Program-made: the position numbers and the translations under genes
Origin: Lonepinella koalarum
Lineage (GTDB): Bacteria; Pseudomonadota; Gammaproteobacteria; Enterobacterales; Pasteurellaceae
NCBI GenBank assembly: GCA_030525745.1
Contig: JAUNED010000010.1
Span: 1-64,000, forward strand
DNA length: 64,000 nt
Reading direction: 5' to 3'
Part shown: positions 50,059 through 59,561 of the stretch, one piece after another
Layout: every line of letters starts with the position of its first letter
Position numbering within the stretch: the first letter of the stretch is position 1
The notes under the pieces: model-generated
What the model saw: the letters and a program-made list of their open reading frames with translations, nothing else
Told to the model about the DNA's origin: nothing
The model's database searches: none

Positions 50059-51756
50059 CTATTTTTGCGTTTTTTTCTCAGCATAGCGTTTAATGACGGT
50101 TTGACCGAATACAATGATAATTAACGCAATACCTGCAAGTGCTGCCGAATAAACGGTTTCGCCATCTTCATTAAGAGTATAAATTGCCACCCCAATGGTT
50201 CGGGTTGATGGTCCATATAACATGACAGAGACAGTTAATTCACGCAATGCAGGTAAGAAAATCAGGAAGAATGCAGCGATCATTCCCGGTCTTACTAACG
50301 GAATCACAATGTCTTTTAGAGATTGCCACATACTTGCACCACAAGCACGGGAGGCTTCAACTAATGAATCATGAACTTGTTCTAACGCTGCCGAGTTGGC
50401 TTTTAATGAGAACGCCATATAGCGTGCAATATAGGCAATCAGAATAATCCATACGGTGTTATATAAGTTCACGCCGAATTTACCACTCCAAGCTAAAATG
50501 ACCCCTAATGCAATAACAGAGCCGGGAACAGAGAAGGGTAACATACCTAAGAATTCTAAAATGCCTTTGCCTTTCACCCGCATTTTGACAATCACATAAG
50601 AAATCATGACACCGGCAAACATGGTAATGACGGCAGCGGCTAAACCTAAAGTGACACTATTACGGATTGCATCTTTGGTGAGTTGCCAATCAAATAGGAT
50701 AAATTTGTAGTTTTCTAAGGTGAGATTTTCCCATGTAATAGGCAAACCATAAGTTTTTAACCCACCTACAAGGAAAATCGTTGCGGTTGGTAAGACAATC
50801 GTAAATGCAATGTAGAGTAAGCAGATAATGAGTAGTGGCATACGCAAGCCACGTAATTTAACTTCCACAGGGCGGAAACTTTTACCGGCAATAATCTGGA
50901 AACGTCCTTTGCTGAGAATTTTATTTTGTAGCCAAATAATGAGTGCGGCTGTTGCCACTAAAACCGTTGCCAACACAGTGCCTGTACGAATTGCTTCAAA
51001 ACTACCCGCACTTTGGTGAATACGTTCGTAAATCAGGGTTGGTATATTGAAAATCCCATTTTCTACCCCAAGTACGGCAACTGTACCAAAGTGAGCCATA
51101 GAGTAAAGCATGATTAGTAATGCACCGGATACAATACTTGGCATCACTAATGGAATAGTGATTTTACGGGTGATGGTAAAGAGGCTTGCGCCTGAAATAC
51201 GCGCAGATTCTTCAAGTGTTGGATCCATTCGTTCTAATGCACCACAGACTTGGATAAACACAAATGGAAATAGATACATCGTTTCCACAGCCATAATCCC
51301 GGCGTAGCTGTAAATATTGAAAATAGGATCTTCTAAACCAAAGGTATCCATAAAGAAACGATTAATATAACCTGCTCGTGGTGAAAGTAACATTTTCCAT
51401 GCTAATGCACCGATAAAAGATGGTAACATAAAGGGCACGAGAAACATCACTTTCATAAAGCCTTTGTAAGGTAAGTCTGTGCGTGTCACCAACCATGCAA
51501 AGAATGTTCCTATGATTGTACTCATTACAGTGACACCGCCAGCAATAAATAATGAGTTTAACAAGGCTTCATAGGTTTCTTGTTGTTTTAAGATTTTCAC
51601 CACATCTGTGAGATTAAATTGACCTTCTACCCAAAATGAATTGATGAAAATTAATAATACCGGTACGGCAACTACAATCACCAAAATACCAATAGATAGC
51701 GCTAAAATTGAATTTGCCACATTAAACGGGCTTTTTTTCTCAATAACAGCTGACAT
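50059..51756 (-). CDS. ABC transporter permease, fused two-domain (AfuB/FbpB-like)
   Basis: 565 residues, about 12 membrane helices in two homologous halves, each with a binding-protein-dependent transport (EAA) loop: EESARISGASLFTITRKITIPLVMP in the first and VEASRACGASMWQSLKDIVIPLVRP in the second. This is the FbpB/AfuB/ThiP type. 22 bp upstream of the second ATPase and 3 bp downstream of the first. Confidence 0.92.
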   Translation of the reverse strand: MSAVIEKKSPFNVANSILALSIGILVIVVAVPVLLIFINSFWVEGQFNLTDVVKILKQQETYEALLNSLFIAGGVTVMSTIIGTFFAWLVTRTDLPYKGFMKVMFLVPFMLPSFIGALAWKMLLSPRAGYINRFFMDTFGLEDPIFNIYSYAGIMAVETMYLFPFVFIQVCGALERMDPTLEESARISGASLFTITRKITIPLVMPSIVSGALLIMLYSMAHFGTVAVLGVENGIFNIPTLIYERIHQSAGSFEAIRTGTVLATVLVATAALIIWLQNKILSKGRFQIIAGKSFRPVEVKLRGLRMPLLIICLLYIAFTIVLPTATIFLVGGLKTYGLPITWENLTLENYKFILFDWQLTKDAIRNSVTLGLAAAVITMFAGVMISYVIVKMRVKGKGILEFLGMLPFSVPGSVIALGVILAWSGKFGVNLYNTVWIILIAYIARYMAFSLKANSAALEQVHDSLVEASRACGASMWQSLKDIVIPLVRPGMIAAFFLIFLPALRELTVSVMLYGPSTRTIGVAIYTLNEDGETVYSAALAGIALIIIVFGQTVIKRYAEKKTQK

Positions 51757-51758
51757 AA

Positions 51759-52832
51759 TTACCCCCTTTTCTCGGGTTCAGGAAACCAAAGTAAATCGTG
51801 GAAATTCACCACACAGGCTTCACCTTCCTCAAACATTAAATTATTTTGTAAGGCATAATTGGTTGCAATTTCGGTGCGTAAATTGACACCGTCAATCTCA
51901 ATCATATAATCCATTACCGCCCCTAAAAAGCTGGCACGAATAATCGTTCCTTGTAAGCCGTTACCGGATTTACTTAGAAGTATATCTGATGGGCGACATC
52001 CGAATTTACCTTTCTCTATGGGTTGATTTTGCCAAGAAATAGGCTGATTTCCTTGTCCCACAAAATGTTGCCCTTGTTCAATACGCACAGGAATGAAATT
52101 GGCTAACCCCATAAATTTAAATACCATTTCATTTTCTGATTTTTCGTAAATTTCCCAAGGTGTGCCGATTTGTTGGATTGAGCCATCTTTATCCATAATG
52201 GCTAAGCGGTCGGAAATGGCTAAGGCGATTTCTTGATCATGAGTAACATATAAAATCGTAATACCTAATTTTTTCTGTAATTCTTTGATCTCAAATCGCA
52301 TTTCCTCACGTAAATTGGCATCAAGATTATTCAAAGGCTCATCTAGCAGCATTAAAGAGGGTTTTGCAACTAAAGCTCTGGCTAATGCAACACGCTGTTG
52401 CTGGCCTCCTGAAAGTTGTGAGGGGAGCCGCTTTTCAAGCCCCGTTAAATTCACTAAATCAACAACTTCCATTACTTGTTGATGAATACTTTCTTTGTCT
52501 AACTCTTTCAATTTCAGGGGATAAGCAATGTTGTCAAACACCGTCATATGGGGCCATACTGCGTAATCTTGGAATACCACACCTAAGCCACGTTGATCGG
52601 GTTGTACATCTATACCGGTAGCCGGATCAGCTACCACTTCATCGTCAATTAAAATACGTCCGCTATCAGGTACATCAAAACCGGCAAGTAAGCGCAATAA
52701 CACGGTTTTACCACAGCCTGAAGGGCCAAGAAGTGTGAAGCACTCACCATCTTTGACAACGAGTGAAAGATTTTTCAATACTTCATTCGAGCCAAAGGTT
52801 TTACTGATGTTCTCAAATGTAATTGTTGCCAT
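51759..52832 (-). CDS. ABC transporter ATPase (AfuC/FbpC-like), first copy
   Basis: 357 residues with Walker A GPSGCGKTVLLR, canonical signature LSGGQQQRVALARAL, Walker B LMLLDEPLNNLD, H-loop YVTHDQEIALAI and a C-terminal regulatory domain. Lies between the binding-protein gene (15 bp) and the permease (2 bp). Confidence 0.9.
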   Translation of the reverse strand: MATITFENISKTFGSNEVLKNLSLVVKDGECFTLLGPSGCGKTVLLRLLAGFDVPDSGRILIDDEVVADPATGIDVQPDQRGLGVVFQDYAVWPHMTVFDNIAYPLKLKELDKESIHQQVMEVVDLVNLTGLEKRLPSQLSGGQQQRVALARALVAKPSLMLLDEPLNNLDANLREEMRFEIKELQKKLGITILYVTHDQEIALAISDRLAIMDKDGSIQQIGTPWEIYEKSENEMVFKFMGLANFIPVRIEQGQHFVGQGNQPISWQNQPIEKGKFGCRPSDILLSKSGNGLQGTIIRASFLGAVMDYMIEIDGVNLRTEIATNYALQNNLMFEEGEACVVNFHDLLWFPEPEKRG

Positions 52833-52847
52833 AACAACACCTCTAAT

Positions 52848-53837
52848 TTAGTTGCGATTTTGCAAGATTTGCGTAAATTTTTTCACCGTCTCTTCTTTCT
52901 CACTTAAGATAGCTTGATAATCAATAGGAATAGCACGTTGAATTGCATCTTCTACTGTTGGCATACCTTCCATAGGTGCAACACCTTTTCTGACCGGCAA
53001 TGTGCCTTCTTGAGCAATAATTTTTTGGGCATCTTCAGAAAGTAAGAAATCCACAAATTTTTGAGCTGCAGGTAGATTTTTAGATCCTTTAAAAATTGCT
53101 GCCGGGCTTGGAATTACTAACATTTCTTTTGGATAAGCCAATTTTAATTGAGCGCCTTTTTTAATTTTATCATTGGTGATATAGTCCACAGCCAATGAAG
53201 CTAATAAATCACCGGAAGCTGTATCATCAACGACTTGTCCGGAACCTTTTCCTACTTTTCCTTTATTTTCTTTGATTTTTTCAAAAAATTCCCAACCAAA
53301 GGTTTGTTTCAGTAAAGCAACACTCATATATGACGTACCGGATAAGGCAGGATTGGCGATACCAAATGCCCCTTTATATTCCTTTTTCAGAATATCAGAC
53401 CATTCGCTTGGTGGTGTTTTGACAAAACGGGTATTATAAGCAATCCCTAATGTGCCTAAACGAATTGGTGTAAATGAGCCATCAAAATTTGGAATTGGAT
53501 TGACAATATTATCGACTTCCTTAGAAATATAAGGCTCTAACATACCGTTTTCTTTCATTTTGAAGAAATCAGGGACTTCACTGGTCCAGATAATATCTGC
53601 CATAATTTGACCGGATTCTTTTTCGGCAGCAATTTTGGCCATTAATTTACCTGCACCGGCAGATTGATAGTCCATCGCTACTTCAGGGTGTTTTTCAGCA
53701 AATTTTGTTTTTAATGCCCCGATAAGGGATTCTTTCATTGAGGTGTAAACAATCAATTTTTCATTTGCGGCTGCAGTGCCCGCAATAGTGACACCTAAAC
53801 CAAAAGCAATAATAAGAGTGGAAATTTGTTTATTCAT
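52848..53837 (-). CDS. ABC transporter periplasmic binding protein (AfuA/FbpA-like)
   Basis: 329 residues with a cleavable signal peptide (about 1-24, ending GTAAANE). Family 1/8 periplasmic-binding fold: EKLIVYTSMKESLIGALKTKF, DIIWTSEVPDFFKMKENGML, LGTLGIAYNTRFV. It lacks the tandem tyrosine pair used for iron in FbpA. The related AfuABC system was reported to carry hexose phosphates rather than iron, and the divergent genes here resemble the phosphoglycerate-sensing PgtCBA set. I therefore favour a phosphorylated organic substrate; iron remains possible. Confidence 0.82.
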   Translation of the reverse strand: MNKQISTLIIAFGLGVTIAGTAAANEKLIVYTSMKESLIGALKTKFAEKHPEVAMDYQSAGAGKLMAKIAAEKESGQIMADIIWTSEVPDFFKMKENGMLEPYISKEVDNIVNPIPNFDGSFTPIRLGTLGIAYNTRFVKTPPSEWSDILKKEYKGAFGIANPALSGTSYMSVALLKQTFGWEFFEKIKENKGKVGKGSGQVVDDTASGDLLASLAVDYITNDKIKKGAQLKLAYPKEMLVIPSPAAIFKGSKNLPAAQKFVDFLLSEDAQKIIAQEGTLPVRKGVAPMEGMPTVEDAIQRAIPIDYQAILSEKEETVKKFTQILQNRN

Positions 53838-54193
53838 AGCTAAGTCCTTCTTTATTTTGAGGTTAAATCATTGATACAACCTATACTTTCATTTCTATAA
53901 ATGAAATTAAGAGCACCATACTCCGAAAAACAAACAAAAAAAAGACCGCACTTTTAAAGTAAAATCAGTCAAAAATAACCCATTTTTATCGCTAGGAGAG
54001 TGTATTATTGACCCATATCCATTAAATAAGAGAAAGTGCGGTCAATTGTTATGTTGTTTTGGTCAAAAATGACACAAAAAATGTCTTTCTACTTCATAAA
54101 GAAAATTTTCATTTTGTGAGCTTGATCACAGAATAATTCCTATATTTTTGGAGAAATTTGAGTAAGATATAAGTAAGTAGGAGGTGCAATATA
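53838..54193. promoter_or_regulatory. 356-bp divergent control region of the importer and sensor genes
   Basis: No gene. It separates the binding-protein gene (leftward) from the sensor operon (rightward) and contains two Hin-type uptake signals in opposite orientation (near 53945 and 54033) and a perfect CRP site at 54115-54130. It must hold both promoters; no clear response-regulator direct repeat stood out. Confidence 0.65.
54115..54130. promoter_or_regulatory. CRP-binding site
   Basis: TGTGAGCTTGATCACA matches TGTGA-N6-TCACA at all ten consensus positions. It lies 64-79 bases before the start of the PgtC-like gene, suggesting cAMP-CRP activation of the sensor operon, the importer, or both. 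Confidence 0.8.
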
Positions 54194-55441
54194 ATGGGCA
54201 TTCGACGAAAAATATCATCATTTCTGACCGCACTTTTAAGCTATGTTGTTTTGGGTTTGTTCTCTGTACAGGCTTCGGAATTAGTGATTGCTACTACCCT
54301 TGCTCAAGAAGGTATTCGACATTTAGTAGATGAATGGAATAAACAACCGAATGCCGTGCCGATAACAACGCTTAACCGTACCAGTCAATCGATTAATCAA
54401 CTGTTTTCTACTGAAAGGGCTAAAGAAGTTGATTTAATTTTGAGTTCCTCACCCATGTTGTTTGAAGGATTGTTGAAAAAGCAGGTATTGCTTGATTTGC
54501 CTGATACATTAAAACGATATCAGCAATTTGTTCCTATCATGCTACAACAAAATGTAAGTGCCTTTTCTTTATCAGGTTATGGTATGTTGTTGAATACGGA
54601 AGTATTAGGTAAACAACAGGTTTCCTTGCCTCAATCTTGGCTGGATTTGGCGAGGCCGGAGATGCAAGGACTTGTTATTATTAGTAGCCCAACACGATCA
54701 GATACTAATCATATTATGTTGGAAACTATTTTACAGCAATTTGGATGGGAACAAGGCTGGGCGTTGTTAAATCAAATTATGGCTAATGTAGGGACGATTT
54801 CTTCCCGTAGTTTTGGCGTGGTGGATAAGATCCAAGCCGGTTTGGGTGGCGTAGGTATTACAATCGATCATTATGCTAATTTATTAACAGCTCAAAAAAC
54901 ATCGCAAAATTCTTTAGAGTTTCGTTATTTTTCTGATTTTACATTGTCTCCGACCTTTATTGCCATAAACAAACACAGTTCAAATCAACAACAGGCAGTT
55001 CAATTTATTCAGTTCTTACAAAGTCAAGCCGGGCAGGCTGTGTTAAATCACCAAGAAATGGGGAAATTTCCCCTTGAGCCTCTCTCAGAGAAAGATAAAA
55101 ATTACCACATACAGCAACAATTATTTCGCCAACCACAGATAGATTATGATTTATTGCTAAAACGTGAGCAGTTGGTAAAACTGCTTTTTGAACAAAAAAT
55201 GACTTATCGTCTTAACCAATTACAAGAAAATTGGCAGCTGTTGCGACAAAAAGAAACTGAGTTAGGCAAAACTTTAGATGAACTTCGTCAAATCCTTAAT
55301 CGGTTGCCTCTTTCTGCCGAGCAGTCGCAAAATGCTGATTATTTGGCTCAGTTTCAACAGGAACAGGTACTGGCTGAGTGGCAAACATTTTTTAGTCGGC
55401 AACAATTAGACTTTATAAAAGCTTTGGAGCAGTTACAATGA
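54194..55441 (+). CDS. Periplasmic sensor protein, PgtC-like
   Basis: 415 residues with a signal peptide (about 1-28; an uptake signal encodes part of it). The binding-protein-like domain (SELVIATTLAQEGIRHLVDEWNK, EVDLILSSSPMLFEGLL, SWLDLARPEMQGLVIISSP) is followed by a helical C-terminal segment (about 315-415, Gln/Leu-rich coiled coil). This matches PgtC, the periplasmic component that controls the phosphoglycerate transport kinase. Strong SD AGGAGG. Its stop overlaps the kinase ATG (ATGA). Confidence 0.8.
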   Translation: MGIRRKISSFLTALLSYVVLGLFSVQASELVIATTLAQEGIRHLVDEWNKQPNAVPITTLNRTSQSINQLFSTERAKEVDLILSSSPMLFEGLLKKQVLLDLPDTLKRYQQFVPIMLQQNVSAFSLSGYGMLLNTEVLGKQQVSLPQSWLDLARPEMQGLVIISSPTRSDTNHIMLETILQQFGWEQGWALLNQIMANVGTISSRSFGVVDKIQAGLGGVGITIDHYANLLTAQKTSQNSLEFRYFSDFTLSPTFIAINKHSSNQQQAVQFIQFLQSQAGQAVLNHQEMGKFPLEPLSEKDKNYHIQQQLFRQPQIDYDLLLKREQLVKLLFEQKMTYRLNQLQENWQLLRQKETELGKTLDELRQILNRLPLSAEQSQNADYLAQFQQEQVLAEWQTFFSRQQLDFIKALEQLQ

Positions 55442-57423
55442 AACGATGGATTAAAGGAGTGGATCTTAGTCGTGGATTGCAACTTTCTTTTTGGTTAAGT
55501 GCATTACTTTGTCTATTTGTGGGCGGTGTCGGTTTGTTTACTTGGCAGCAGCAAAGGGTAGAAATTCATATTGCCTTGAGTGAAAATTTTCCCAAAGTTC
55601 AATCTGCTTTTCAGGTAGAAGAACAAGTGAATTTATTACACAATGCGTTTGTACAATTCTCGAATGCAAAAACAACCTCTGAGAAAGTAGAGTTTTATCA
55701 ACAAACTCAACAATATTTCACCGCACTTTTTGGTCTTTTGACGACACTTAAAGAGAGCGTGAGTGAAAATTTACCTCTCATTTTAATACAACAATCTCAT
55801 TTACTTGAGCAACTTTCTGACACTATTTCAGCACAATTAACTTTAAATGAAGCATTTAACCACAGTGTGGAAAAAATGAATTGGTTGGATAAAGATTTTA
55901 AGCAAGAATTCACTGCACTTTTACAAGAAATAAGTTGGCAACAATCTACATTGGCCAAAAATATTGCCAAAAACCCGCAAAACAGGGGGCAATTAGCTCA
56001 ACTTAACCATCTGCAACAACAATTAGTATTGGTTAATGATTTTATTCAATATGAAGAACAATTGATTGTTGAACTCCGTAATCAAATTAATGAACCGCTC
56101 CATTATCAATTGGCGCAATATCAGCAACAACTTCACTACCTCGCATTATTAATTCATCAGCGTTTAGAACAGCTTCAACTGTATTCTTCTACGGCAACGA
56201 TTAAACAAATTCTAAATGAATTGTTAGAAATGGGGTTGAAAACAGACCAATTACCTGATCTATTTCGTCAATATCAAATATTACATCAGCAAAAACAAAA
56301 ATTAATATCGGAAAGTGATGAGTTATTTGCACATGTTCGGCAACGCATTCGAGAGCAGGTGGGAAGCAGTAAAAACCAACTGGATTTATTACAACAAATT
56401 GTCGAAAAAAGCACCCAATTTAAGGGGATCCTAATTTTATTGGCAATGTTGTCAGCATTTGTACTCGTAGTCGGTGTCAATTTTTTCTATATTCGTTTGC
56501 GTTTATTAAAGCGTTTTGAAGCACTTAATCATGCGGTATTACAACTCAGCAAAGGGGAAGAAAAGGTTAAAATTCCTGTTTACGGTAGTGATGAATTGGG
56601 CAGAATTGCCCGCCTTTTGAGGTTATTCTTATTTGAAATGGCGCATAAGCAAGCAGAGCTTACTAAACGTAATCAAGTATTAATGGAGGAAATTGACTAC
56701 CGTATTAAGGTGCAAGCGGAGTTAGTGGAAACGCAACAAGAATTAACGCAAACAGCAAAATTAGCGGTGGTAGGAAAAACAATGACTTCAATCAGTCACG
56801 AAATTACGCAACCACTTAATGCTATGAATGCTTATTTATTCAGTGCAAGGCGGGCTTTACAAAAACAAGACAGTGTTGCTGTTGCCGATTATTTGGCAAA
56901 AATTACTCATTTAGTAGAGAAAACCGCTCTGATGATCAAGCGATTACGCCAATTTTCCAGACAAGGTCGAGGTGATTTGCAAATTGTGGATTTAAAGTTG
57001 AGTTTTGCCAATGCGTGGGAACTATTGGAAAGCAAGCATCTGCATCGGCAAGCGCAATTAAAATTCCCTGAAAATTTACCGCACATTTGGGGAGAAAATG
57101 TATTGATTGAACAGGTTTTGGTAAATATTTTCCTTAATGCATTAGAGGCTATTGAACAAGACCCACCTCAAATTGAGGTTGAAATATATCAACAAGATAT
57201 AAACGAAATTACACTTTGGATAAGTGATAATGGCAAAGGTTGGCCTTTGGAACATAAATTATTACAGCCGTTTTCGTCCAGTAAATCACTAAATTTGGGC
57301 TTGGGTCTGTCTATTAGCCAATCCATTATGCAGCAATGTGGTGGAGAGTTACACATTGCTTCAACAATAACCCGTAATGCATTGATTATTTTAAAATTTA
57401 AGGTAGTACAATATGCTGAGTAA
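55438..57423 (+). CDS. Sensor histidine kinase, PgtB-like
   Basis: 661 residues. Two membrane helices (about 13-30 and 325-346) enclose a roughly 295-residue helical periplasmic domain, then HAMP (about 347-400), coiled-coil linker, HisKA with His454 in ISHEITQPLNAM and HATPase with WISDNGKGW and LGLGLSISQSIM. Same plan as PgtB, which cooperates with PgtC and PgtA. Overlaps both neighbours, so the three genes are a single operon. Confidence 0.88.
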   Translation: MKRWIKGVDLSRGLQLSFWLSALLCLFVGGVGLFTWQQQRVEIHIALSENFPKVQSAFQVEEQVNLLHNAFVQFSNAKTTSEKVEFYQQTQQYFTALFGLLTTLKESVSENLPLILIQQSHLLEQLSDTISAQLTLNEAFNHSVEKMNWLDKDFKQEFTALLQEISWQQSTLAKNIAKNPQNRGQLAQLNHLQQQLVLVNDFIQYEEQLIVELRNQINEPLHYQLAQYQQQLHYLALLIHQRLEQLQLYSSTATIKQILNELLEMGLKTDQLPDLFRQYQILHQQKQKLISESDELFAHVRQRIREQVGSSKNQLDLLQQIVEKSTQFKGILILLAMLSAFVLVVGVNFFYIRLRLLKRFEALNHAVLQLSKGEEKVKIPVYGSDELGRIARLLRLFLFEMAHKQAELTKRNQVLMEEIDYRIKVQAELVETQQELTQTAKLAVVGKTMTSISHEITQPLNAMNAYLFSARRALQKQDSVAVADYLAKITHLVEKTALMIKRLRQFSRQGRGDLQIVDLKLSFANAWELLESKHLHRQAQLKFPENLPHIWGENVLIEQVLVNIFLNALEAIEQDPPQIEVEIYQQDINEITLWISDNGKGWPLEHKLLQPFSSSKSLNLGLGLSISQSIMQQCGGELHIASTITRNALIILKFKVVQYAE

Positions 57424-58669
57424 TGATTACAATGTATTGTTAATTGATGATGACCCCGATATTCTTTCAGCCTATCAAGATTTGTTGGAACAAGAAGGTT
57501 ATTCTGTGTTTACTCTTGCCGATCCTAGAGGATTTGATTTGCATCGTTTAGCAGATTGGAAAGGGGTTGTACTTTGTGATGTGATGTTGCCAACTATTTC
57601 GGGTTTAACCATATTAGATGAAATAATCCACATTGATCGTCAAATTCCCGTTGTGATGATTACTGGGCATGGTGATGTACCTATGGCTGTGAATGCCGTC
57701 AAAATGGGGGCAATAGATTTTTTGGAAAAACCGGTTTCGCCGGAAAATTTGTTGAATCTGGTTGAGTATAGCTTGAATAAACGTCGCCAATTTATTGAAG
57801 AAAAGCAGTGGCAATGGGTAAAATTAAATCAAAAATTTATTGGCCACAGTGAATGGATCAACAAACTTCGCCATCAGTTACAAAGCCTGTCAAATAGTCA
57901 TCTTCCGGTATTTTTATGGGGAGAGAATGGGAGTGGACGATATTTATCTGCAGTTAATTTACATCAATTAAGTCAACGTCATGAGCGTGCTTTGGTATTT
58001 TATGAATGGACAGAAAGGCCAACGCAATCTCTTAATGACATCATTAAAAAAAGCCAAAATAGCACATTAATTATCAAACACCTACATCGCTTTTCTCATG
58101 CTGAACAAGCGCAACTTGCAACCGCATTACATCATGAAGAAAATAATATTCGTTTGATAGTTATTAGCGATTTCCCTTTGGTTCAGCTTATTCAGCAATA
58201 TCATTTAAGTACAGAGTTGTATTCCTTATTTATTCATACACAAATTGAATTATTGCCACTGCATAAACACCCAACGGATATTGCAGATATTTTTTTGCAT
58301 TATGTGCAGAAAAGTTGCATTCAGTTAAATAAATCTTATATTGAACCGCCGAAAAAACTGTTGCAACATTTAAGCCAACAACAATGGATAGGCAATGTTA
58401 CCGAATTGATTAGTGTGGCGGAACTTTATGCTATCGGTTTATTTTCAGATCCCAATGTTACTACATTAGCAGCTACACACCTCAAAGCGGATAATATTAA
58501 CCCGTTGGATGCTCAAATTTGCCAATATGAAAAACAACTTATTGAAGATGCGTTGATTTATTTTCAAGGCAGAATTAATGAAGTGGCGGCTTATTTAGAT
58601 ATTCCCCGTAAAAAACTGTATTTACGCATGCAAAAATATGGTATTGATAAAAAGGAATATAAATTCTAA
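57413..58669 (+). CDS. Response regulator, PgtA-like, with degenerate AAA+ domain
   Basis: 418 residues: receiver (1-125) with phospho-acceptor Asp56 in VVLCDVMLPTISG, a central NtrC-type AAA+ domain (about 140-345) and a C-terminal Fis-type HTH (about 375-418, INEVAAYLDIPRKKLYLRMQKYGI). The AAA+ part is degenerate: the P-loop reads GENGSGR without Lys, and no GAFTGA loop for sigma-54 is present. It should act with sigma-70, like PgtA. Confidence 0.88.
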   Translation: MLSNDYNVLLIDDDPDILSAYQDLLEQEGYSVFTLADPRGFDLHRLADWKGVVLCDVMLPTISGLTILDEIIHIDRQIPVVMITGHGDVPMAVNAVKMGAIDFLEKPVSPENLLNLVEYSLNKRRQFIEEKQWQWVKLNQKFIGHSEWINKLRHQLQSLSNSHLPVFLWGENGSGRYLSAVNLHQLSQRHERALVFYEWTERPTQSLNDIIKKSQNSTLIIKHLHRFSHAEQAQLATALHHEENNIRLIVISDFPLVQLIQQYHLSTELYSLFIHTQIELLPLHKHPTDIADIFLHYVQKSCIQLNKSYIEPPKKLLQHLSQQQWIGNVTELISVAELYAIGLFSDPNVTTLAATHLKADNINPLDAQICQYEKQLIEDALIYFQGRINEVAAYLDIPRKKLYLRMQKYGIDKKEYKF

Positions 58670-58754
58670 GTAAAAACTGACCGCACTTTTATTTGTGTTG
58701 CATTTTGAGAAAAGCTTTTTTAGACTGAATTATTTATTTATATGAGGCACAATT

Positions 58755-59561
58755 ATGTTAAAAATCCCTCAAGCTTTAACCATTGCAGGCTCAGATAGCG
58801 GTGGTGGAGCCGGCATTCAAGCCGATTTAAAAACTTTTCAAATGCGAGGTGTGTTTGGTACGGTTGCGATTACTGCAGTGACGGCTCAAAATACACTTGG
58901 CGTGTTTGATATTGCGCCTATACCGCTATCTACCATTCAAGCACAAATTCAAGCGGTAGCGGAAGATTTTTCTATTGATGCTGTAAAAATTGGTATGCTC
59001 GGTAACGTGGAAATTATTGACACTGTCGCAGAAAGCCTTGAAAAACAGCAATTTAAGCAAATTGTATTAGATCCTGTCATGATTGCTAAAGGCGGCGCAC
59101 CACTATTACAGCAAAATGCTATTTCTGCTTTAAAGCAGCATATTTTGCCAAAGGCCTTTGTGATTACGCCGAATTTACCTGAAGCACAAGCCTTAACAGG
59201 CATTGAGATTATCGATCAACACACTGCTGAAAAAGCGGCTCGTTTATTACAGGAAATGGGCGTGAATACCGTGGTGATTAAAGGTGGGCATAGCGATAAT
59301 TCACAAAGTGCGGTCTGTTTGGACTGGGTTTTTACGCAAAACGGACAATTTACGGTGGAAGCGGAACGTTTTCCAACCCGACAAACCCATGGAACAGGCT
59401 GTACTTTTTCTGCTTGTATTACGGCAGAACTGGCTAAAGGTCAATCCGTCGAAGATGCTATTCGTACAGCGAAAAAATTTATTACTGCAGCAATCAGCCA
59501 TCCTTTAAATCTTGGTCAAGGCCATGGGCCAACAAATCATTGGGCGTATAAAGATGAATAA
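58755..59561 (+). CDS. thiD: Hydroxymethylpyrimidine / phosphomethylpyrimidine kinase
   Basis: Thiamine pathway kinase that phosphorylates HMP and HMP-P. 268 residues; ribokinase-fold motifs IAGSDSGGGAGIQADLKTF, VIKGGHS and TRQTHGTGCTFSACI. Overlaps thiE. No TPP riboswitch (THI box) is evident in the 85-bp upstream gap, and thiM is not adjacent. Confidence 0.95.
   Translation: MLKIPQALTIAGSDSGGGAGIQADLKTFQMRGVFGTVAITAVTAQNTLGVFDIAPIPLSTIQAQIQAVAEDFSIDAVKIGMLGNVEIIDTVAESLEKQQFKQIVLDPVMIAKGGAPLLQQNAISALKQHILPKAFVITPNLPEAQALTGIEIIDQHTAEKAARLLQEMGVNTVVIKGGHSDNSQSAVCLDWVFTQNGQFTVEAERFPTRQTHGTGCTFSACITAELAKGQSVEDAIRTAKKFITAAISHPLNLGQGHGPTNHWAYKDE

Noticed and set aside
52848..53837. Naming the binding protein a ferric iron protein (fbpA)
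   Set aside because: No tandem Tyr pair is visible, and the Pgt-like neighbours point to a phosphorylated organic substrate. Left without a gene symbol.
58670..58754. TPP riboswitch before thiD
   Set aside because: The 85-bp gap contains an uptake signal and A+T-rich sequence but no THI-box-like CTGAGA core, and it is too short.
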